Assembly (NCBI GenBank): GCA_019410665.1
Contig: DXSD01000002.1
Span: forward strand, 35,577 to 54,269
Direction: 5' to 3'
From: Fusobacterium sp.
GTDB taxonomy: Bacteria > Fusobacteriota > Fusobacteriia > Fusobacteriales > Fusobacteriaceae
DNA length: 18,693 nucleotides
The notes under the pieces: generated by a model
Seen by the model: the letters and a program-made list of their open reading frames with translations, nothing else
Told to the model about the DNA's origin: nothing
Databases searched by the model: none
Made by a program: the position numbers and the translations under genes
Shown here: in pieces, positions 7,214 through 14,666 of the stretch
Position numbering within the stretch: position 1 is the first letter of the stretch
Layout: each line of letters begins with the position of its first letter

Positions 7214-7993
7214 ATGTTTGTTTTGTTAATATTAATTATTATTGGGATTTTTATAATTTTATTAGGAAGAAATAAGAAGAAATATAAAAGCTATAAAAAA
7301 TATTATGAAAGAAATGATGAAGCAACTATTTTAGGAAAAATCGGAGAGAAAAGAGTTGCTTTAATTTTAGAAAGATTACCACAAAATTATTATGTTTTTA
7401 ACGATATTTATTTGTTTGTAAATGGGAGGACAGTTCAGATAGATCACATAATAGTATCTGTTTATGGTATTTTTGTAATAGAAACCAAGAATTATAGCGG
7501 CTGGATTTATGGAAGTGATTCTTCTGAATATTGGACAGAAAATAAATATGGGAAAAAATATCAATTTTATAGTCCTCTAAAACAAAATTATTATCATATA
7601 ATTTCTTTAAAAAAATTATTAGGATTCCAAGATAATTGTTTTATTCCAATTGTAGTTTTTACTGGAGAGGCAGAAGTGAAGTTTAAGACAAAAGAGTTAG
7701 TTGTTTATTTGGAAGAATTAGAAGAAACTATTTTGTACTATAATACTCCTATTTTTAGTGAGTTAACAGTGGAAATTATACAAAAGAAAATTTTAAAGTC
7801 TATAGTAAATGATGAAAAAGTAAAAAAGTTTCATATAAATAAAGTACGTGAAAAAGTATGGGAAAAAGATAGGAAAATAAATAAAAATATTTGTCCAAAG
7901 TGTGGGGGGAAATTAGTTATACGTAATAGTAATTATGGAAAATTTATTGGATGTAGTAATTATCCAAAGTGTAAATTTATTTTAAAAAATTAA
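7214..7993 (+). CDS. Membrane-anchored NERD-domain protein with C-terminal topoisomerase-type zinc ribbon
   Basis: Three parts are visible. Residues 2-18 form one N-terminal membrane segment followed by a basic stretch. Residues about 38-150 are a NERD (nuclease-related) domain of the restriction-endonuclease-like fold: GEKRV with Glu45, QIDHIIVS with Asp77, and IETKNYSGWIYG with Glu90 and Lys92, reproducing the D-(x)n-ExK catalytic pattern. The C-terminus has four cysteines (227, 230, 247, 253) in CPKCGGKL...GCSNYPKC, the zinc ribbon found at the tail of type IA topoisomerases. All putative active-site residues are intact, so a DNA-cutting or processing role is possible, but NERD proteins have no settled function. 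It is the last gene of the operon, 13 bases after hydE, with AGGAG before the ATG. Confidence 0.8.
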   Translation: MFVLLILIIIGIFIILLGRNKKKYKSYKKYYERNDEATILGKIGEKRVALILERLPQNYYVFNDIYLFVNGRTVQIDHIIVSVYGIFVIETKNYSGWIYGSDSSEYWTENKYGKKYQFYSPLKQNYYHIISLKKLLGFQDNCFIPIVVFTGEAEVKFKTKELVVYLEELEETILYYNTPIFSELTVEIIQKKILKSIVNDEKVKKFHINKVREKVWEKDRKINKNICPKCGGKLVIRNSNYGKFIGCSNYPKCKFILKN

Positions 7994-8016
7994 AAAAATT
8001 TTACAATTAAAAAGTA

Positions 8017-8045
8017 TTGACAATTAATAAAAATTGTACTACAAT
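8017..8045 (+). promoter_or_regulatory. Strong promoter of the nhaC leader
   Basis: TTGACA (8017-8022), a 17-base spacer and TACAAT (8040-8045) form a near-perfect sigma-70 promoter. It predicts a transcript start near 8052, leaving a leader of about 200 bases before nhaC. This long leader holds the structured element and terminator listed next. Confidence 0.8.
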
Positions 8046-8067
8046 AATTCCGAAAATAAAAAATAGA

Positions 8068-8190
8068 TAACGCTTAGTTTATATTTATAATTTAACTATT
8101 ATAACTAATAAAAAAGCGGGGGACCCATTTAAAAAGAGCTTGCTCTTGCTAACCTCGTCATATTTTGAGAGGAATTGGGGTTCTTTATAA
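8068..8190 (+). ncRNA. Structured leader, candidate riboswitch with ydaO (c-di-AMP)-like blocks
   Basis: The leader between the promoter and an intrinsic terminator contains sequence blocks recalled from ydaO/yuaA c-di-AMP riboswitches. These are CGCTTAG (8071-8077) able to pair with AAGCG (8114-8118), GCGGGGGACCCA (8116-8127), GCTAACCTCG (8148-8157) and GAGAGGA (8167-8173), whose GAGG pairs with CCTC at 8153-8156. The long middle part of the known aptamer (the GGGGTGAATC block and the helices around it) is missing between CCCA and GCTAACC. There is only a short GAGC-TT-GCTC hairpin (8136-8145). TTGGGG (8175-8180) could instead pair with ACCCA. The class assignment rests on memory of the consensus. 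Since the downstream gene is a Na+/H+ antiporter, another class such as the Na+-sensing DUF1646 motif is an alternative. That the leader is a regulatory RNA is more certain than its ligand. Confidence 0.5.
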
Positions 8191-8203
8191 ATTTGTATTT
8201 TAA

Positions 8204-8230
8204 AGCACCTGTCAGGTGCTTTTTGTTTTA
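8204..8230 (+). terminator. Intrinsic terminator in the nhaC leader
   Basis: AGCACCTG (8204-8211) and CAGGTGCT (8213-8220) are perfect 8-base arms, followed immediately by TTTTGTTTTA. It lies after the structured leader and 26 bases before the nhaC start, so it would stop transcription before the gene unless prevented. This is the classical expression platform of a transcription-attenuating riboswitch. Confidence 0.85.
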
Positions 8231-8255
8231 TAAAAATCTAAAGGGGGAGTATCTT

Positions 8256-9719
8256 GTGAAAGAAGAGATCTTAAAAGATGTAAAAGAAACAAAATTTATT
8301 CATGCAGCAATACCACTAATATTTTTAGTGGGAATTTTAACTTACACAATAAGGTATACACAAGCCTCCCCGCATATTCCAATAATTATTTCTGGAATGT
8401 TAGCAGTATTTATAGCTATGTTTGTTTTAAAATATAAATGGTCATATTTAATAGAGGGAATACTAAATACTATAAGATCTTCAATGGAAGCAGTTCTTAT
8501 TTTATTAGTTATAGGTATGTTAGTAGGAAGTTGGATAGTATCAGGAGTAGTCCCAACAATGATATATTATGGGTTAAAAATTATATCTCCAGGGATTTTT
8601 TTACCAGCAGCTCTTATTCTGTCTTTAATAGTAGCTTTAACAACTGGAAATTCTTGGAGTACAGCGGCTACTATAGGAATAGCTTTAATGGGAATTGGAG
8701 CGGGGTTAGGGATACCACCACAAGTAACAGCAGGAGCTATAATTTCAGGTGCGTATATGGGAGATAAACTTTCTCCACTCTCAGATACAACTAACTTGGC
8801 TCCAGCTATGGCGGGAGCAGATATATTTGAACATATTAAAGCTATGTTATACACTACTATCCCAAGCTTTATAATTACAATTGTTATATTTAGCTTTATG
8901 GGAAGAAAATATTCTGATTTAGGTGTTGATACTGAGTCATTAAATAAAATATTTGCAGTATTAAATCAAGAGTTTAATATAACTCCTCTTTTATTTGTAG
9001 TTCCTCTTGTAACTATAGTATTAGTGGTAAAAAAAGTTCCCGCAATACCAGGTTTATTTTGTGGAACAATGATAGGAGGTGTAGCTGCAGTTATATTTCA
9101 AGGAGCCACTGTAAAAGATTTTATAACTGCTCTACAAATAGGATATGTATCTACTTCAGGAAATAAATTTGTAGATGAATTACTAACTAGAGGTGGAATG
9201 AATAGTATGATGTGGACAGTAACTCTTATAATTTGTGCACTGTTTTTAGGTGGAGCAATGGAGAGAGCTAAAATGTTAAGTGCTGTTGCAAATAAAGTTC
9301 TTAGTATAGCTAAATCAACAGGAAGCTTAATCTTAGCTACTGTATTAACATCAATAGCTACAAATATATTAGCAGCTGAACAGTATCTTTCAATAGTAAT
9401 AACTGGAAGAATATATAAAGATGCCTATGCTAGTAGAAATTTACATGCAACAACTCTTTCAAGAGTTTTAGAAGACGCAGGAACAATGACATCTCCTCTT
9501 ATTCCTTGGAATAGTTGTGGAGCTTATATGATGGCTGCTCTAGGAATAGGACCTTGGGTGTATGTCCCTTATTGTTTTTTAAACTTAATAAATCCTATAA
9601 TCTCTATAATATATGGATATACAGGTTTTAGCATAAGATATATCAATGAAGAGAATATCGAGAATAGAAAATTTAAATTAAAAAGAAGTGTACAGTGCAC
9701 AACATTAAATTTAAAATAA
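8256..9719 (+). CDS. nhaC: NhaC-family Na+/H+ antiporter
   Basis: Polytopic inner-membrane secondary transporter of the NhaC family, which exchanges sodium for protons; some relatives swap malate and lactate (MleN). The family signatures TTGNSWSTAATIG (129-141) and GDKLSPLSDTTNLAP (169-183) are intact. The rest is a series of about 11-12 hydrophobic segments. The GTG start at 8256 is chosen because AAGGGGGAG (8241-8249) lies six bases upstream. An open frame reaching back to 8175 would start inside the leader and read through the terminator hairpin. The product is 487 residues, a usual length. The gene is alone in its unit, behind a strong promoter and an attenuator-like leader and ahead of a strong terminator. 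Transport specificity cannot be decided from sequence. Confidence 0.87.
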   Translation: MKEEILKDVKETKFIHAAIPLIFLVGILTYTIRYTQASPHIPIIISGMLAVFIAMFVLKYKWSYLIEGILNTIRSSMEAVLILLVIGMLVGSWIVSGVVPTMIYYGLKIISPGIFLPAALILSLIVALTTGNSWSTAATIGIALMGIGAGLGIPPQVTAGAIISGAYMGDKLSPLSDTTNLAPAMAGADIFEHIKAMLYTTIPSFIITIVIFSFMGRKYSDLGVDTESLNKIFAVLNQEFNITPLLFVVPLVTIVLVVKKVPAIPGLFCGTMIGGVAAVIFQGATVKDFITALQIGYVSTSGNKFVDELLTRGGMNSMMWTVTLIICALFLGGAMERAKMLSAVANKVLSIAKSTGSLILATVLTSIATNILAAEQYLSIVITGRIYKDAYASRNLHATTLSRVLEDAGTMTSPLIPWNSCGAYMMAALGIGPWVYVPYCFLNLINPIISIIYGYTGFSIRYINEENIENRKFKLKRSVQCTTLNLK

Positions 9720-9743
9720 TTTAATAGTATAAAAGGAAAAAAT

Positions 9744-9806
9744 AAACTACTCGGGGAACAATTCTTTAAGTTTTCTTTAATTGAATTGCTCCCTGAGTAG
9801 TTTTTT
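9744..9806. terminator. Bidirectional terminator between nhaC and yihY
   Basis: Arms of 21 bases (9744-9764 and 9783-9803) are nearly complementary, AAACTACTCGGGGA against TCCCTGAGTAGTTT, with few mismatches. T-runs flank both sides (9801-9806 on plus; TTATTTTTTCC on minus). The convergent yihY stop codon sits at its right edge (9805-9807), so one hairpin ends both genes. Confidence 0.85.
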
Positions 9807-11034
9807 ATTCTTTGAAGAAAAAGTTAAACTTTTTCTCTCTAACACAATCTAAAAGCTTTTCTAGTTCTTCGTCTACTTCAATATTTATTTTTTCACCAAA
9901 ATTCTCTAGAGAACTAAAAACTGTTCTAAAAGATATATTATCAACATTTTTGATAATAACATAGGTTTTCTCCTCTTTTTCGCCAAGTTCTCCTACAAGT
10001 TCATTTTCAATAAAAATATCTAAAATATACTTTATTATCTCATAGGGGATACCATATTTTTTTACCATCTCATTGATAGAGAGAGGTGGCAAGTTATTAA
10101 GGTATCTTGTAACTAACTCTTTCATAAGAATTACAGCTGTATACTCTTTAGCTTTAAAGCTAATATCATCAACTGATTTAGTAAAGAGATGTAACTCTCT
10201 ATTTTGTAGGAAATAGCAAAGGTGAGAACCAAGTATAATAAAGAACCACATTATCTTTAACCAAAAAAGAAATATAAAGATAACAGAAAAACTTCCATAA
10301 ATCTTATTATAAGCATTAACCATATCTTGCAAAAGGATAAAAAGTGTTTGAAATCCTGAAAAAAATAGAGATATGAAAGTAGCTGAAATAAGAGCAGGAA
10401 CAAATCTAACTTTAGTATTTGGAATGAGCATATACATAGTTGTAAAGAAAAAAAGTAGTGTTAAGAAGGGAACAAACCTGATAAATAAGCTAAGCCCTAG
10501 ATTTTCTGCTCCAACTCTATTACTTATTATTCTAATTACTCCACTAGATACAACTAATAAAGTAGGAAATAGAATAAAGAAAGAGATATAATCAGTTATC
10601 TTTCTTAAAAACATTCTAGATTTTTCAACTCTCCAAATATCATTAAAAGCTTTTTCAATAATAGAGAACATAGATATTAATGTCCAACCTAAAAATAGAA
10701 AACCTATTCCAGCTAAAATTCCTGTTCTTGTATTTTCTAAAAAGTTTTGAGCAAAAGTAATCAAAAGGTTGATAGACTCATCGTTTAAAGGTGAGTACTC
10801 CCTTAATTTAATAAGTAGGTAGTCTGCTACTCCCAACCAAGTTCCCAAACTAAAAAGTATAGCAAATATAGGCACTAAAGATAAAATAGTATAGAAACAA
10901 AGAGAGGTAACCCAAAGACTTGAGTTAGCTCTCTTATACCCTTCCAAAGCTTTTTTAGCTACATTAACAATATTACTAAACCTTCCTTGAGATATTATTT
11001 CATCATAAGAATTTTTTAAAAATTTAATCTCCAT
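9805..11034 (-). CDS. YihY/UPF0761 family inner-membrane protein
   Basis: Integral membrane protein of the YihY (formerly mis-called ribonuclease BN) family. The N-terminal ~280 residues hold about six hydrophobic segments. The diagnostic blocks are KRANSSLWVTSLCFYTILSL, where the family has a similar AAxLAFYxLLSLxPL stretch, and YGSFSVIFIFLFWLKIMWF, where it has YGSFAAIPLFLLWLYISW. The C-terminal ~120 residues (from about 285) are cytoplasmic and resemble a winged-helix-like extension (NEMVKKYGIPYEIIKYILDIFIENELV), seen in longer family members. Length is 409 residues. The ATG at 11034 is preceded by GGAGG at four bases. It is the last gene of a three-gene unit with htpX. Function is unsettled; some relatives have been called virulence factor BrkB-like. 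Confidence 0.83.
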   Translation of the reverse strand: MEIKFLKNSYDEIISQGRFSNIVNVAKKALEGYKRANSSLWVTSLCFYTILSLVPIFAILFSLGTWLGVADYLLIKLREYSPLNDESINLLITFAQNFLENTRTGILAGIGFLFLGWTLISMFSIIEKAFNDIWRVEKSRMFLRKITDYISFFILFPTLLVVSSGVIRIISNRVGAENLGLSLFIRFVPFLTLLFFFTTMYMLIPNTKVRFVPALISATFISLFFSGFQTLFILLQDMVNAYNKIYGSFSVIFIFLFWLKIMWFFIILGSHLCYFLQNRELHLFTKSVDDISFKAKEYTAVILMKELVTRYLNNLPPLSINEMVKKYGIPYEIIKYILDIFIENELVGELGEKEEKTYVIIKNVDNISFRTVFSSLENFGEKINIEVDEELEKLLDCVREKKFNFFFKE

Positions 11035-11049
11035 AATACCTCCATAAAA

Positions 11050-11499
11050 TTAGTTTTCAGTTATTTTACTATCTTTTCCCTCTTCAATATCTCCAAGATT
11101 AAGCTTTTCTTCAACTTTTTCAACAACAGTTTCAAGTTTTTGCTCTGGGAGAGATTTATCTCTGAAGTTGGCTTCAAAATTCTCCTTATCTAATGTGTAT
11201 ATACTAGAGAGAGTAAGGGGAGAGAAGAAGTAATCCCCCATTCTCACTAATTTTTTCTCTCCATTAGAATCATATATATAGAAAGGATTCTCTTTATTAG
11301 AAAGGATATCCATAACCTCTTTGTCTATTTGCATAGCTTTTAACTCCTGCTTTCCATCATTGGAAATATAAGTAGGAGCCACGTCCATAAGCATAATCAA
11401 TCTTTCCATTAGAAAGTATTCTGGAATAATTTCAGAACCATGGACTTTCGTTGTAAAAAAAGCTAAAAAAGTAAAAACACCAACAAAAAATTTTCTCAT
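11050..11499 (-). CDS. Small exported protein of unknown function
   Basis: I do not recognise a family. The 149-residue product starts MRKFFVGVFTFLAFF, a clear Sec signal peptide, with likely cleavage after Val-His-Gly (about residue 21). There is no lipobox Cys, so it should be periplasmic or secreted. The mature part has no cysteine and no membrane segment. It includes a hydrophobic/Met-rich stretch (FLMERLIMLMDVAP) and an acidic, Glu/Lys-rich tail (ETVVEKVEEKLNLGDIEEGK) likely to be helical or disordered. It lies 9 bases after htpX and 15 bases before yihY on the same strand, so it is co-transcribed with an envelope-stress protease. A role in envelope maintenance is a guess from position only. 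Confidence 0.7.
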   Translation of the reverse strand: MRKFFVGVFTFLAFFTTKVHGSEIIPEYFLMERLIMLMDVAPTYISNDGKQELKAMQIDKEVMDILSNKENPFYIYDSNGEKKLVRMGDYFFSPLTLSSIYTLDKENFEANFRDKSLPEQKLETVVEKVEEKLNLGDIEEGKDSKITEN

Positions 11500-11508
11500 T
11501 AATTCCTC

Positions 11509-12354
11509 CTATTCGTATCTCATCTCTTCTAATCTTCTAATTCTATCCTCAGTAGAAGGGTGTGTACTAAATAGATTAGCCATCTTACTTCCAGCTAAAG
11601 GACTCACTATAAACATATTTTCAGTAGCTGGAGAAGCATTTGGCATAGGTATTCTTCTACTATACATCTCCAATTTTCTAAGAGCATTAGCTAGGTACAT
11701 AGGATTTCCACTAACTTTAGCACCAAATCTGTCAGCTTTATACTCTCTAGTTCTAGAGATAGCCATTTGTACTAACATAGCAGCCATTGGAGCAAAAATA
11801 GCAATTCCTATAAGAGCTATTGGATTACTTCCACCATCTTCATCATCTCTGTTACTTCCACCAAACATAGCAGCCCATTGAGCCATATTAGCTAGGAAAG
11901 AGATAGCACCAGCCATAGTAGCTGCAACAGTACTAATTAAGATATCTCTATTGTGTACATGTCCTAACTCATGTCCAATAACTCCAGCAAGTTCATAGTC
12001 ATCAACAAGATCCATAAGTCCTCTAGTAACAGCTACAGCAGCATTTTTAGGATTTCTTCCAGTGGCAAAGGCGTTTGGCTGAGCTTCGTTGATAATATAA
12101 ACTTTTGGCATAGGAAGATCAGAGGTTCTAGCTAATTTTTCTACAAGTTGATAAAGATGAGTGTCCTTATCAACAGGTTGAGCACCATACATAGATAGAA
12201 CTATCTTATCACTAAACCAGTAAGAGATAAAGTTCATAATTCCAGCCATAAATAAGGCTACCACTACACCATTTTGTCCACCAATTGCATTACCTATAAG
12301 TAACAGTATAAAAGTTAAAATTCCCATAAGAAAAAAAGTTTTTAATGTATTCAT
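11509..12354 (-). CDS. htpX: HtpX-type membrane zinc metalloprotease (M48)
   Basis: Membrane-bound M48 protease that, with FtsH in known systems, degrades misfolded membrane proteins. The zinc motif HELGH (128-132) sits in VIGHELGHVHNRD, and the third ligand is Glu204 in SRTREYKADRFG. Two N-terminal hydrophobic segments (about 7-22 and 29-45) precede the catalytic domain, and two more flank 143-163 and 179-197, the usual HtpX topology. QPNAFATGR (92-100) and FSTHPSTEDRIRRL (262-275) are further family marks. Length 281 is normal. The ATG at 12354 has only a distant GAGGAG (about 13 bases upstream), weaker than other sites here. It is the first gene of a unit with the exported protein and yihY, and has a leader containing a short open frame. 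Confidence 0.93.
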   Translation of the reverse strand: MNTLKTFFLMGILTFILLLIGNAIGGQNGVVVALFMAGIMNFISYWFSDKIVLSMYGAQPVDKDTHLYQLVEKLARTSDLPMPKVYIINEAQPNAFATGRNPKNAAVAVTRGLMDLVDDYELAGVIGHELGHVHNRDILISTVAATMAGAISFLANMAQWAAMFGGSNRDDEDGGSNPIALIGIAIFAPMAAMLVQMAISRTREYKADRFGAKVSGNPMYLANALRKLEMYSRRIPMPNASPATENMFIVSPLAGSKMANLFSTHPSTEDRIRRLEEMRYE

Positions 12355-12399
12355 TTTCTATAATTCACTCCTCACATAATATTTATATAATAATTTAAT

Positions 12400-12441
12400 C
12401 TATAATTCAGTTGTAATTTTATTTTGTGTATTAGATCTCAA
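12400..12441 (-). CDS. Possible 13-residue leader peptide upstream of htpX
   Basis: On the minus strand AAAGGGGAGG (12455-12446), a stronger ribosome-binding site than that of htpX, is followed after four bases by a TTG that opens 13 codons and stops at TAG. The stop is 45 bases before the htpX ATG. The peptide (MRSNTQNKITTEL) shows no obvious runs of a single regulatory amino acid. The site could simply be chance or a vestige; a translated upstream frame that affects htpX is possible. Low confidence. Confidence 0.25.
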   Translation of the reverse strand: MRSNTQNKITTEL

Positions 12442-12475
12442 TCGTCCTCCCCTTTGTTTAATATCTTCAACTTAT

Positions 12476-12503
12476 ATTATACATTATTTTTAAATTTCTT
12501 CAA
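12476..12503 (-). promoter_or_regulatory. Probable promoter of htpX unit
   Basis: Minus-strand TTGAAG (12503-12498), a 16-base spacer and TATAAT (12481-12476). The predicted start near 12469 gives a leader of about 115 bases before htpX, including the short open frame. A second candidate further upstream, TTGACA at 12533-12528, has a poorer -10. Confidence 0.55.
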
Positions 12504-12513
12504 TATATTTATC

Positions 12514-12533
12514 TTGACATATAATTGTGTCAA
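12514..12533. promoter_or_regulatory. TTGACA-N8-TGTCAA dyad between htpX and aroB-ppx
   Basis: A 20-base inverted repeat with perfect six-base half sites (TTGACA at 12514-12519, TGTCAA at 12528-12533) lies in the divergent intergenic region. Each half is a consensus -35 hexamer, one on each strand. On plus it is followed at 17 bases by TATGTT. It could be two back-to-back -35 elements or an operator for a dimeric regulator. Confidence 0.3.
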
Positions 12534-12555
12534 AAGTATGTTAAATTTTTAGTTG

Positions 12556-12584
12556 TTGAAGTAATACAGTTTTTTAGATATAAT
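12556..12584 (+). promoter_or_regulatory. Promoter of the aroB-ppx / sel unit
   Basis: TTGAAG (12556-12561), a 17-base spacer and TATAAT (12579-12584) precede the fusion gene. GGAGAG at 12606-12611 is the ribosome-binding site for the ATG at 12618. Confidence 0.6.
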
Positions 12585-12617
12585 TAAAGGAAGAAATTAA
12601 ATATAGGAGAGTTAAAT

Positions 12618-14597
12618 ATGAGAGAGTTAACTGTAAAAACTTCAAGTGGAGATTATCCAATAGTTATAGGTAAAGGGATAATCTCTTTAATAAAAAACTA
12701 TACAGATTCTTATGATAAAATTTTACTTCTTTCTAATGAAAATATAGGGGAGATATATTTTGAAAAAGTTTTGAGAGAGTTAAATGAGAATAAAATAAAA
12801 ACTTTTGCTATTCCAGAGGGAGAAAAATTTAAAAATTTGGAAACTATCTCTAGAATATATGATTTTATGGCAAAGGAAAATTTTTCAAGGAAATCTCTAA
12901 TAATATCTTTAGGGGGAGGAGTAGTTTGTGATATGGGTGGTTTTGTAGGGGCTACCTATATGAGAGGAATAGATTTTATACAGGTTCCCACTTCGTTACT
13001 TGCTCAAGTAGATGCAAGTATTGGGGGTAAAACGGGAATTGATACAGCATATGGAAAAAATCTTGTTGGGGTATTTAAACAACCTAAAGCTGTATTTATA
13101 GATGTAGAATTTTTAAATACTCTACCAAAAGAACAATTTTCATCTGGAATGGCTGAAGTAATTAAACACTCTTTAATTTTAGAGGATAAAAGTTATTTTA
13201 ATTTTTTAATTGAATATAAAGATGAGATTTTAGCATTAAATAGTGATTTCTTAATAGAGATGATAGAGAGATCATGTATAGTAAAAAAAGATATTGTAGA
13301 GAGAGATGAGTTTGAACAGGGAGAGAGAGCTCTACTTAATTTAGGACATACTTATGGACACTCATTGGAGAAATTTTTTAATTTTGAAAATATTACTCAT
13401 GGAGAGGGAGTGGCTAAGGGAATAATCTTTGAATTAGAACTATCTAAAATTTTAAATAAAATAGATAGTGAATTTATAGAAAAAGTAAAGAGTATCTTTG
13501 AGTATTATGGATTAAATTCCAATCCAATTTTTTATCCAGAAGAAGTTTTAATAGATGTTATGAAAAAGGATAAGAAAAACTCCTTTGGAAATATTAATTT
13601 TATTCTTTTTGATAAAGAGTATAAGGTATATAAAGAGAGTGTAAAAATTGAGAAAATATTAGAAGTGAATAAAAAATTTAGTGATAGATATATAAAAGGA
13701 ATAATAGACATAGGAACAAACTCTTGTAGATTATTTTTAGCTCAAGTGTATGAAAAAGATGAGATAGCAATAGAAAAAGAGATTTCTAAAGATGTGGAGA
13801 TTGTAAAACTTGGGGAAGATGTAAATAAGAATGGATATCTAAAAAAAGAAGCTATTGAAAGAACTGTAAAGTGTTTGAAAAAATATAAGGAGAAAGCTGA
13901 TATTTATGGTGTGAGAGAGTTAGTTGCCTTTGCTACTTCAGCTACTAGAGATTCTCAAAATAGAGAGGAGTTTTTATCACAAGTGAGAGAATTAGGAATA
14001 GATATTAGGTGCATTCCTGGAGAAAGAGAGGCTCAACTTAATTTTTTAGGAAATTCCATTGTATTTAAAGATAGAATCTTGGTTTTAGATATTGGTGGGG
14101 GAAGTACAGAGTTTACTCTTGGAGAAAAGGAAAAAATAGAGTTTGTTAAGAGTATAAATATTGGAGCTGTAAGAGGAACTGAGAGGTTTTTCTTAAATGA
14201 AAACTATACAGAGGAAAATATAAAGAGATGTAAATCTTGGATAAGAGATATGATAACAGAGGTAAAATTTTTAAAAGAGGATAAATTTACTTTAGTTGGT
14301 GTTGCTGGAACAGCTACTACACAGATATCTGTACAAAAACAGATGGAAATATATGAAAGTTCAAAAGTTCATATGTCAGAGATAAATTTAGAAGATTTAA
14401 GAAAGAACTTAAATCTTTTCCTATCTTGTAATGGAGATGAGAGAAAAAATATTGTAGGGCTTGAGGAGAAAAGAGCTGATGTAATTATTGCAGGAACAAT
14501 AATTTTAATTACTATACTGGAAGAGTTAGGAGCTGAAAAGCTAGTTATATCTGAATCTGATAATTTAAATGGAGCAATGATAAGTAAAAATATCTAG
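12618..14597 (+). CDS. aroB: Fused 3-dehydroquinate synthase (AroB) and Ppx/GppA phosphatase
   Basis: One uninterrupted 659-residue frame joins two enzymes. Residues 1-350 are AroB, which turns DAHP into 3-dehydroquinate in the shikimate pathway. It shows the NAD loop LGGGVVCDMGG (98-108), PTSLLAQVDASIGGKTGID (124-142) and zinc ligands Glu180, His244 (in GHTYGH) and His261 (HGEG). After a short linker, residues about 358-659 are a Ppx/GppA domain of the actin/Hsp70 ATPase fold: GIIDIGTNSCRLF (361-373, phosphate-1), FATSATRDSQN (438-448), IPGEREAQ (466-473), LDIGGGSTEF (490-499, phosphate-2), VAGTATT (562-568) and RADVIIAG (619-626). This half likely hydrolyses polyphosphate or pppGpp. It has roughly 300 residues, equivalent to a short Ppx without the C-terminal HD domain. 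Both halves keep their key residues. The fusion is the first gene of the unit leading to selD-selA-selB. Confidence 0.9.
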   Translation: MRELTVKTSSGDYPIVIGKGIISLIKNYTDSYDKILLLSNENIGEIYFEKVLRELNENKIKTFAIPEGEKFKNLETISRIYDFMAKENFSRKSLIISLGGGVVCDMGGFVGATYMRGIDFIQVPTSLLAQVDASIGGKTGIDTAYGKNLVGVFKQPKAVFIDVEFLNTLPKEQFSSGMAEVIKHSLILEDKSYFNFLIEYKDEILALNSDFLIEMIERSCIVKKDIVERDEFEQGERALLNLGHTYGHSLEKFFNFENITHGEGVAKGIIFELELSKILNKIDSEFIEKVKSIFEYYGLNSNPIFYPEEVLIDVMKKDKKNSFGNINFILFDKEYKVYKESVKIEKILEVNKKFSDRYIKGIIDIGTNSCRLFLAQVYEKDEIAIEKEISKDVEIVKLGEDVNKNGYLKKEAIERTVKCLKKYKEKADIYGVRELVAFATSATRDSQNREEFLSQVRELGIDIRCIPGEREAQLNFLGNSIVFKDRILVLDIGGGSTEFTLGEKEKIEFVKSINIGAVRGTERFFLNENYTEENIKRCKSWIRDMITEVKFLKEDKFTLVGVAGTATTQISVQKQMEIYESSKVHMSEINLEDLRKNLNLFLSCNGDERKNIVGLEEKRADVIIAGTIILITILEELGAEKLVISESDNLNGAMISKNI

Positions 14598-14599
14598 AA

Positions 14600-14628
14600 T
14601 TACAAGGTAAAATATAGTAAAATATATT
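14600..14628 (+). promoter_or_regulatory. Possible internal promoter for the small gene and sel genes
   Basis: TTACAA (14600-14605), a 17-base spacer and TATATT (14623-14628) fall in the 69-base gap after the aroB-ppx stop. In such AT-rich DNA this may be chance, but position and spacing are suitable for separate expression of the 86-aa gene and selD-selA-selB. No terminator is seen in the gap. Confidence 0.35.
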
Positions 14629-14666
14629 AGTTGATATATAAAGTAAAAATAAATCGGAGGAAAAAT

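Noticed and set aside
8068..8230. Lysine riboswitch (known upstream of some nhaC-type genes)
   Set aside because: The lysine-aptamer core blocks I would expect are not present; the blocks seen resemble ydaO instead.
8175..8255. Longer nhaC starting at 8175
   Set aside because: It would begin within the structured leader and translate the terminator hairpin; GTG 8256 has an ideal ribosome site.
8438..8767. Plus-strand frame inside nhaC in another phase
   Set aside because: Ser/Asn/Tyr-rich translation, no family resemblance, fully inside nhaC.
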